This document shows, piece after piece, positions 6,874 through 11,003 of a stretch of DNA of 11,003 nucleotides. Source of the DNA: Victivallales bacterium (GTDB lineage: Bacteria; Verrucomicrobiota; Lentisphaeria; Oligosphaerales; Oligosphaeraceae); contig JAFYGL010000678.1 of the NCBI GenBank assembly GCA_017543165.1, positions 1 to 11,003 of the forward strand, given 5' to 3'. A program made the translations under genes and the position numbers. A model generated the notes under the pieces. That model did not search any database and was not told where the DNA came from. It saw nothing but the letters and a program-made list of their open reading frames with translations. The first letter of the stretch is position 1; each line of letters begins with the position of its first letter.

Positions 6874-8339
6874 TTGTCACCTCCGTTTTCCTTCTTTTCC
6901 CCTGCAATTGGCAAGCCGAATGTGCCTTGCCCCGCGCCGTTGTAGATGATGGAGCGTATGTTCGGCATCATCTTCCTGTACAACATCGCATTTACATAGT
7001 TTTCGCCTGTGCCGTATGCCTCGATGGAGCGCAGCATGACCTCCGCCTCGCTGCGGTTCTTTTCCGCGATGACCCGCTTCTGCGCCTCCGCCGCAAGGAT
7101 GGAGGCCTTTGCCTTTGCCTCTGCGGTGCGGTATTCCACTTCAGCCACCTTCAACTGCGTCTGCGCCGCGATTTCCGCTTCCTGCCCCTCCTGTTTCGCC
7201 TTGATGATAGCCGCCATCTTTTCGGTTTCGGCGGCTATTTTCTTCAGATTCTGGTCCGCCAGCATCTTTTGGCGTGCCAGTTCAGCCTCGGAGCGGGCAC
7301 GCTGTATTTCCTGGCTGTATTTCCTGGCCTCCTGCTGGGCCAGCTCGCGCTTCCTGATGATGCCTGCGATATCCTGGGGCACTATGATGTCCCTAATCAG
7401 CACCGAGTTGATTTCAATGCCCCACTTGCGGCAGTTCTCGCGGAGGAATTTCTCCAGTTCTTCCTGGAACAGGCGACGGCTTTCGCCAACGATGAATTCC
7501 GTGGCGCCCTTCTTGCTGCCTTCGATACGGGCGAAGCCGTGGACTGACGGCAGTATGATCTTGTTCAGTATGTCCTCCATGTCGCCAACCGCCTGCACAA
7601 GCCGCGGTGCCTCCTCGGCTATCACATTGAATTCAACTGTGCCTTCCAGGGACACGGTGAAGCCGTCCATGGTCAGGAATGAGATTGCATCGTCTCCTGC
7701 GAATTCGTGGCGCTGGCTCTGGGTGTTCACCGCTATTACATTGTATATAAAGGGATTAAGGCGGTGGGTTCCTTCCTTGAGTATTTCATTGACCACGCCT
7801 TTCCTGTCCTTGGACACCAGGAAGCCGTCCTGGCACTTGAAGTCGTTTGTCTTGCCTGTGAAGATGTCGTTGCCAGTGAGGTTTGTGACCACGCCCACGT
7901 TACCTGGCAGTATCTTGATGTCGTCGAATATGCGCACTTCGTATGCGTATGGGTTGATGCGGTGCCTTCCTGTTCCAAGCACCTCTGGGATGATGCCCTT
8001 GTATTCGGGTGTTTCCGCGATGATGCGCCCTGCCTCCAGGTCCTTGCCGTATTTGCGCACCAGCACGGCGAATTTGCCTGCTGGCACCTCGGTGACTGGC
8101 AGGATTTTCCAGTCCCAGGTGTAGGGATTTCTGAAATAGCGTCCTTCGCCCAGCACATCCAGCTGAATGCCCCGCTGCCCTTTCTCCAGGGCAATCACGT
8201 TTTCAGGCGGCAGTATCTTGCCAGTCTTGCGCATCAGAACCGCAATCTGCCCGTTGCCAGGCTCTATGCGGCAGCAGTTCCATACGAACAGCGGCGTCAC
8301 CACCACCAGCACAATGATTATAAATAAAGATTTCTTCAT
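6870..8339 (-). CDS. SPFH/Band 7 (flotillin/HflC-like) membrane protein A with three tandem N-terminal modules
   Basis: 489 residues. MKKSLFIIIVLVVVTPLFVW (1-20) is a single membrane anchor; the following NCC does not form a lipobox. Three modules follow at about 26-86, 87-145 and 146-204, sharing KG(I/V)..(D/E)VL..GR...NP..Y.V with those of protein B; the third has a longer internal loop (TGKTNDFKCQDGFLV). The SPFH core is at about 218-330 (FLTMDGFTVSLEGTVEFNV, IILPSVHGFARIEGSKKGATEFIVGESRRLFQEELEKFL, IVPQDI). A long Ala/Glu/Lys/Gln coiled coil (330-440) and an HflC-like tail (MPNIRSIIYNG) end it. It is the first gene of the minus-strand operon: the ATG at 8339 has GGAGG 4 nt upstream and a good promoter about 50 nt upstream. 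Protein B starts within its stop codon. Expected to assemble with B as a membrane-attached ring or cage; partner and substrate unknown. Confidence 0.88.
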   Translation of the reverse strand: MKKSLFIIIVLVVVTPLFVWNCCRIEPGNGQIAVLMRKTGKILPPENVIALEKGQRGIQLDVLGEGRYFRNPYTWDWKILPVTEVPAGKFAVLVRKYGKDLEAGRIIAETPEYKGIIPEVLGTGRHRINPYAYEVRIFDDIKILPGNVGVVTNLTGNDIFTGKTNDFKCQDGFLVSKDRKGVVNEILKEGTHRLNPFIYNVIAVNTQSQRHEFAGDDAISFLTMDGFTVSLEGTVEFNVIAEEAPRLVQAVGDMEDILNKIILPSVHGFARIEGSKKGATEFIVGESRRLFQEELEKFLRENCRKWGIEINSVLIRDIIVPQDIAGIIRKRELAQQEARKYSQEIQRARSEAELARQKMLADQNLKKIAAETEKMAAIIKAKQEGQEAEIAAQTQLKVAEVEYRTAEAKAKASILAAEAQKRVIAEKNRSEAEVMLRSIEAYGTGENYVNAMLYRKMMPNIRSIIYNGAGQGTFGLPIAGEKKENGGDK

Positions 8340-8343
8340 TTTG

Positions 8344-8348
8344 CCTCC
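8344..8348 (-). promoter_or_regulatory. Shine-Dalgarno site for SPFH A
   Basis: GGAGG on the minus strand, 4 nt before the ATG at 8339. It supports this ATG as the true start of the first operon gene. Confidence 0.75.
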
Positions 8349-8388
8349 ATTGCTAATTTGTAAAATCCATAGAGAAAAAGCCTGGCAT

Positions 8389-8416
8389 ATTATACCCAGA
8401 ATGATACCTATTACAA
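8389..8416 (-). promoter_or_regulatory. Sigma-70-type promoter of the SPFH operon
   Basis: On the minus strand, -35 TTGTAA (8416-8411), a 16-nt spacer, then a perfect -10 TATAAT (8394-8389). The expected start point near 8382 gives a leader of about 40 nt before the ATG at 8339. This is the only good promoter recognised for the seven-gene run, so it probably drives all of it. Confidence 0.65.
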
Positions 8417-8460
8417 ACGTTTTTCCAATAAACTAAATGATTTTTTCCGCGCTGTTGTTA

Positions 8461-8587
8461 TGCCAGGCGCGTATGGAAACATCGCGTTCTGACGTGCGGC
8501 GGCCGAGCAGAACAACCGCGCACAGCCAGGTGCGTATGGAAACATCGCGTCCTGACGCGCGGCCAATGGCCGCGCGGAGCACCGCGC
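8461..8587 (+). repeat. Two tandem copies of a GC-rich ~63-bp hairpin repeat (upstream cluster)
   Basis: Copy 1 (8461-8523) and copy 2 (8524-8587) both carry GCCAGG-N-GCGTATGGAAACATCGCG followed by T(T/C)CTGACG(T/C)GCGGC; the matching ATGGAAAC words start at 8473 and 8536, 63 bp apart. Copy 2 is well preserved and holds a 9-bp stem CGCGCGGCC (8556-8564) with GGCCGCGCG (8568-8576), and an alternative 6-bp stem GCGCGG (8572-8577) with CCGCGC (8582-8587). Copy 1 has decayed in its hairpin half. The same family recurs at 10690-10840. The cluster sits between the two divergent promoters, upstream of the purM -35 box. Confidence 0.85.
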
Positions 8588-8619
8588 GAAACAACAGATA
8601 TCATTATACGGTGAAAACT

Positions 8620-8647
8620 TTGCCAAATGTGTCTGCTGGCTTATATT
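8620..8647 (+). promoter_or_regulatory. Sigma-70-type promoter of purM
   Basis: -35 TTGCCA (8620-8625, 5 of 6 consensus), a 16-nt spacer and -10 TATATT (8642-8647, 5 of 6). The start point would be near 8654, giving a leader of about 35 nt. No room or structure for a purine riboswitch is seen between it and the start codon. Confidence 0.6.
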
Positions 8648-8677
8648 ACGCCGATTTTTTATTGGACACTTAAGGAA

Positions 8678-8682
8678 AGGAG
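8678..8682 (+). promoter_or_regulatory. Shine-Dalgarno site deciding the purM start
   Basis: AGGAG followed by seven T residues and then GTG at 8690. The spacing is ideal for the GTG, whereas the longer open frame from 8627 would start inside or upstream of the promoter region. Confidence 0.75.
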
Positions 8683-8689
8683 TTTTTTT

Positions 8690-9745
8690 GTGAGCAAGGA
8701 TATGGCAGGCAAGAGCGAGGCCTACAAGGCGGCTGGTGTGGACATTGATTTGGCGACCAGTCTGCTGGCGAAGGTGAAAGGCAAGATTTCCTCAACCAGG
8801 ACACCTGACGCATTGGCGCCCATAGGCGGCTTTGGCGGGCTGTTCAGAATAAATCTGTCCCGCTGGAAGAAGCCAGTGATGGTCACCAGCATAGACGGCG
8901 TCGGCACCAAATTGATGGTGGCCGCAATGGCTGACGACTACAGCACTGTCGGGCATGACATTGTCAACCACTGCGTGAACGACATAGCAGTCCAGGGCGC
9001 CGAACCAGTGTATTTCATGGACTACATCGGCATTGGCAAGCTGCGCTCGCCTCTGTACGAAACCGTGCTGAATGGCATTGCCGACGCCTGTGCCGCGCAG
9101 AATATGACGCTTATCGGCGGTGAAACCGCTGAAATGCCTGGCATGTATGGCAACGACTTTGACCTGGTGGGCTGCATAACTGGCATCGTGGAGGAAGACG
9201 GCATCATCGATGGAACAAAGATCAAGCCTGGCTACGCCGCGGTTGGCATTGCTTCCGTGGGACTGCATACAAATGGCTTCTCTCTGGCGAGAAAGGTGCT
9301 GTTTGACAAGGCAGGCTTGACTGTGGCGTCAAAGCCAGCCGAACTTGGCGGCGAAACGCTGGGGCAGGCATTGCTCAAGCCGCATAGATGCTATTGGCAG
9401 GCAATCAAGGCAGCGCTCGCAAAGGGCGTTTCGGTGGACGGTCTGGCGCACATCACTGGCGGCGGTCTGTATGACAATGTGCCGCGCATCCTGCCACAGG
9501 GCGTAGGCGCCAGGTTCTATGCCGACAAGATTGACGTGCTGCCAATCTTCAAGCTGATACAGCAGGCTGGCGACATTGAGGCACACGAGATGTACCGCGT
9601 CTTCAATATGGGCGTTGGCATGGTGTGGTTCGTTCCACAGGAGCAGGCACAGCTGGCGATAGACGTGTGCGGCAGTTTCGGATACAAGGCCGCCGTCATC
9701 GGCGAGGCAACCTCAGAGCACCATGTAATTGATGTGGTGATTTAA
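8690..9745 (+). CDS. purM: Phosphoribosylformylglycinamidine cyclo-ligase (AIR synthetase)
   Basis: 351 residues from the GTG at 8690. Catalyses the ATP-dependent ring closure of FGAM to 5-aminoimidazole ribonucleotide, the fifth step of de novo purine synthesis, in the cytoplasm. Length and motifs are those of the family: SIDGVGTK (67-74), VNHCVNDI (92-99), IGGETAEMPGMY (142-153, ATP/Mg binding), GLHTNGFSLAR (191-201), HITGGGL (254-260) and FNMGVGM (305-311). The start is set by AGGAG 7 nt upstream; an upstream extension to 8627 reads a hydrophobic, non-homologous stretch. No other purine gene is in the window, so it is separated from the rest of the pathway here. It is followed 5 nt after its TAA by the glycosylase gene. 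GC-rich repeats lie on both sides of this pair. Confidence 0.97.
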   Translation: MSKDMAGKSEAYKAAGVDIDLATSLLAKVKGKISSTRTPDALAPIGGFGGLFRINLSRWKKPVMVTSIDGVGTKLMVAAMADDYSTVGHDIVNHCVNDIAVQGAEPVYFMDYIGIGKLRSPLYETVLNGIADACAAQNMTLIGGETAEMPGMYGNDFDLVGCITGIVEEDGIIDGTKIKPGYAAVGIASVGLHTNGFSLARKVLFDKAGLTVASKPAELGGETLGQALLKPHRCYWQAIKAALAKGVSVDGLAHITGGGLYDNVPRILPQGVGARFYADKIDVLPIFKLIQQAGDIEAHEMYRVFNMGVGMVWFVPQEQAQLAIDVCGSFGYKAAVIGEATSEHHVIDVVI

Positions 9746-9750
9746 CTTGT

Positions 9751-10665
9751 ATGGGGCAGAGTGCAGTACAGGAATTGACGCGCATTTTGCGCGGCATGCG
9801 TGCCAGGGGAGTCAGGTCTGTCTGGCTTTCCGACGCAAACATCAGTGCCCTTGCCATGCCGTTGAGGCGCTATTCCTCCACAGCATCTGCCACCCCGAAT
9901 ATATCCATGCAGGCTGCACCGCCAGTGCAACCGCCACCAGTGCAGCCGCCGCCTGCAATGCGGCAATCACCATCGGTGCCGCCCGCTGTGCCTAGGCAAA
10001 TGCCTGTTGCTCCAGCGCCCTCAGTTGCACCAAAGGCACAAACGGCTCCAGTGCCAACTGAACTGGGACCGCAGATTGCCGCAATGGATGAGGAGCAGCT
10101 CACCAAGGCAATGATGGATTGCCACTATTGTCCATACGGCGGCACCTGCAATAAAAAGATGCTGTATGCTGGAGCGCCGAAGCCAAAGATACTGTTTGTT
10201 GGCGAATTCCCCAGCGCCGCCGAATGCGAGGGTAATTCCCCCTTTGCCAGTCCCGCAGGCCAGATGCTGTACAAGATGGGCACCGCGATGGGCCTTTCCT
10301 GGGAAAATGCCCCGCAGGGGAAGGGCGTAGGTTTATTGAATATCCTCAAGTGCCGTCCTGACAGCATGGCGCCACGCCCGGAGGCAGTCGCAGTATGCAG
10401 CATGTATGTTATGCGACAGATTGAATTGGCCGAGCCTTCAGCCCTGGTATTGATGGGGGCTCTGGCAGTAAAAGTCCTTTGCCCTACGGAAAAACGCAGT
10501 TTCTCGCTTGTCGAGGGAAATCTGCTTGATTGCAGGGGAATCATATCCATTCCTATAAAGCATCCTAATATGATAATGCGCTTTGCCAACCAGCAGAATC
10601 TATTCTTTGCAGAGCGCAAGAAAGCCTGGAACTCACTGCAAAAATTGATGCAGATGGTGTTCTAA
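9751..10665 (+). CDS. Uracil-DNA glycosylase, family 4-like (iron-sulfur type), with N-terminal helix and Pro-rich linker
   Basis: 304 residues. Expected to excise uracil from DNA as the first step of base excision repair. Layout: a short helical N-terminal module (about 1-40: QELTRILRGMRARGVRSVWLSD), a Pro/Gln/Ala/Val-rich linker (about 50-105, with PPVQPPPVQPPP), then the catalytic domain (about 115-304). Likely [4Fe-4S] ligands are C124, C127 (CHYC), C201 (LKCRP) and C216 (AVCSMY). Motif 1 is VGEFPSAAECEGNSPF (150-165) instead of the usual GEAPG..ED..G.PF; motif 3 is KHPNMIMR (270-277) with His271. ILKCRPDSMAPRP (198-210) matches the 'N-x-x-K-C-R-P-P-x-N-R-x-P' region, with the second Pro and the Asn-Arg replaced. 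The ATG is 5 nt after the purM stop; no strong ribosome binding site, so translational coupling to purM is likely. The substituted motif-1 residues leave substrate range uncertain. Confidence 0.88.
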   Translation: MGQSAVQELTRILRGMRARGVRSVWLSDANISALAMPLRRYSSTASATPNISMQAAPPVQPPPVQPPPAMRQSPSVPPAVPRQMPVAPAPSVAPKAQTAPVPTELGPQIAAMDEEQLTKAMMDCHYCPYGGTCNKKMLYAGAPKPKILFVGEFPSAAECEGNSPFASPAGQMLYKMGTAMGLSWENAPQGKGVGLLNILKCRPDSMAPRPEAVAVCSMYVMRQIELAEPSALVLMGALAVKVLCPTEKRSFSLVEGNLLDCRGIISIPIKHPNMIMRFANQQNLFFAERKKAWNSLQKLMQMVF

Positions 10666-10689
10666 ATGTATTTGAAGCGCTGGTGTTCT

Positions 10690-10840
10690 GCGCGGCCAAC
10701 CGCGCACGGCAACAGCCTCATGGAGACATCACGTCCTGACGCGCGGCCCTTTGGCCGCGCGGAAATCCGCGCACGGCAACAGCCGCAAGGAGGCATCACG
10801 TCCTGACGCGCGGCCAAATGGCGGCGCGGAGAGCCGCGCA
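10690..10840 (+). repeat. GC-rich ~67-bp hairpin repeats, two copies plus a fragment (downstream cluster)
   Basis: A fragment (10690-10707, GCGCGG-CCAA-CCGCGC hairpin) is followed by copy 3 (10708-10774) and copy 4 (10775-10840). Both copies begin GGCAACAGCC and continue CA-N-GGAG-R-CATCACG, then TCCTGACGCGCGGCC. Copy 3 has a perfect 9-bp stem (10740-10748 with 10753-10761, loop CTTT). In copy 4 the same stem (10807-10815 with 10820-10828) has one mismatch. Each also has the alternative stem GCGCGG/CCGCGC with a 4-nt loop (AAAT in copy 3, AGAG in copy 4). The family is the same as at 8461-8587 and in the same orientation. It begins 25 bp after the glycosylase stop and may serve as its transcript 3' end. 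Confidence 0.87.
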
Positions 10841-10852
10841 GTACTAAAAAAA

Positions 10853-10875
10853 CGCACTTTTTTTGGAAAAATGCG
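10853..10875 (+). other. Weak AT-rich hairpin after the repeat cluster
   Basis: CGCA-c-TTTTT, loop TTGG, AAAAA-TGCG: nine pairs with one bulged C. It is preceded by seven A and contains a run of seven T (10858-10864), so transcripts leaving the GC-rich hairpins meet a U run here; a composite terminator for the purM-glycosylase unit is possible. Low certainty. Confidence 0.3.
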
Positions 10876-10885
10876 ACTTGCCGAT

Positions 10886-10913
10886 TTGCAAAAAAGTCCA
10901 TCCGTGCTAATTT
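10886..10913 (+). promoter_or_regulatory. Possible promoter for a gene beyond the window
   Basis: TTGCAA (10886-10891), a 16-nt spacer and TAATTT (10908-10913), with TGC directly before the -10, as in an extended -10 element. It is followed by a near-palindrome CGTTTTCGCG-AAAAACG (10920-10936), which could be an operator. No downstream gene is in view, so this is tentative. Confidence 0.35.
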
Positions 10914-11003
10914 ATGCCTCGTTTTCGCGAAAAACGCGTGAACGGCTCCTTGAAAATTGGGCAGCGCAATGCGCGTGCGACGCCGAGCGTCGAGGCGCGT
11001 TAG

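Larger units (their letters stand above)
8340..8689. other. Divergent intergenic region, SPFH A / purM
   Basis: 350 bp with no credible gene. From left to right it holds the SPFH A ribosome binding site and promoter, an AT-rich stretch (about 8395-8447), the two GC-rich repeats, and then the purM promoter and ribosome binding site. A minus-strand frame across 8411-8626 merely translates the DNA repeats (ARQ-x-AMFPYAPG appears twice) and is not taken as a gene. Confidence 0.8.
10841..11003 (+). other. Non-coding right edge
   Basis: 163 bp after the repeats with no supported gene. It has an AT-rich half containing the weak hairpin and possible promoter, then a GC-rich end (about 10960-11003) with a small GACGC-CGA-GCGTC hairpin (10979-10991). 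This could be the leader of the next gene; nothing more can be said. Confidence 0.5.

Noticed and set aside
7009..8124. 371-residue open frame on the plus strand inside SPFH A
   Set aside because: Antisense shadow of the SPFH A coding frame; Ser/Arg/Ala-rich and without any family motif.
8270..8339. Lipoprotein signal on SPFH A (hydrophobic start followed by Cys-Cys)
   Set aside because: The residues before the cysteine are V-W-N, which do not fit a lipobox; a plain membrane anchor explains the segment.
8461..8587. Short CRISPR-like array
   Set aside because: The copies are whole tandem duplications with conserved palindromes and no unique spacers; only two units per site and no cas genes.
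8411..8626. Minus-strand frame with the peptide ARQ-x-AMFPYAPG twice
   Set aside because: The peptide repeat is simply the translation of the GC-rich DNA repeat. The frame crosses both divergent promoters, and similar out-of-family peptides arise from the copies at 10690-10840.
8627..8689. 21-residue N-terminal extension of PurM
   Set aside because: It would start upstream of the predicted transcription start; AGGAG with 7-nt spacing marks GTG 8690.
10662..10901. Minus-strand frame over the downstream repeat cluster
   Set aside because: Again a translation of the DNA repeats, with no start signal and no homology.

Overview
The window is chromosomal DNA from a bacterium of roughly 55% GC. 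The gene content and style suggest the PVC superphylum, most likely Lentisphaerota (Victivallis-like). The main hints are the C-terminal piece of a large glycoside-hydrolase-like protein, the short RecO, the two repeat-bearing SPFH proteins and the family 4-type uracil-DNA glycosylase with an added N-terminal segment. This placement rests on resemblance only, since no rRNA or other decisive marker is present. No tRNA, rRNA, CRISPR array, transposase or phage gene was seen.

Layout. (1) 3-641 (+) is the 3' end of a gene that starts upstream of the window; it is closed by a perfect intrinsic terminator. (2) 689-8339 (-) is a run of seven co-directional, tightly packed genes, probably one long operon. 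In transcription order they are SPFH protein A, SPFH protein B (ATGA overlap), a receiver protein with a degenerate kinase-like half, an RsuA/RluB-type pseudouridine synthase, RecO, a Gfo/Idh/MocA oxidoreductase and a sirtuin. A good sigma-70-type promoter (TTGTAA-16-TATAAT) lies ahead of SPFH A. Two intergenic gaps in the run hold striking secondary structure: a 22-bp perfect inverted repeat made of about 10-bp units (rluB/recO) and a compact hairpin (Gfo/sirtuin). (3) 8340-8689 is a divergent intergenic region holding both outward promoters and two copies of a GC-rich repeat. (4) 8690-10665 (+) is purM followed 5 nt later by a uracil-DNA glycosylase. (5) 10666-11003 is intergenic, with two more copies and a fragment of the same GC-rich repeat, then a possible promoter for a gene beyond the window.

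How the genes may work together. SPFH A and B look like an HflK/HflC-like or flotillin-like membrane-anchored hetero-oligomer. Each carries three tandem copies of a ~57-residue beta-type module between the membrane anchor and the SPFH core, an architecture reminiscent of major vault protein. The next gene couples an intact receiver domain to what looks like a catalytically dead histidine kinase core, so the first three genes may form a membrane-scaffold/signalling unit. The four genes that follow are mixed housekeeping functions. The GC-rich repeats bracket purM-UDG in the same orientation; each of the three better-preserved copies can form two mutually exclusive hairpins, with stem sequences conserved and loop sequences varying.

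Most interesting items: the triple-module SPFH pair with its pseudokinase-receiver partner, and the two classes of structured intergenic repeat.
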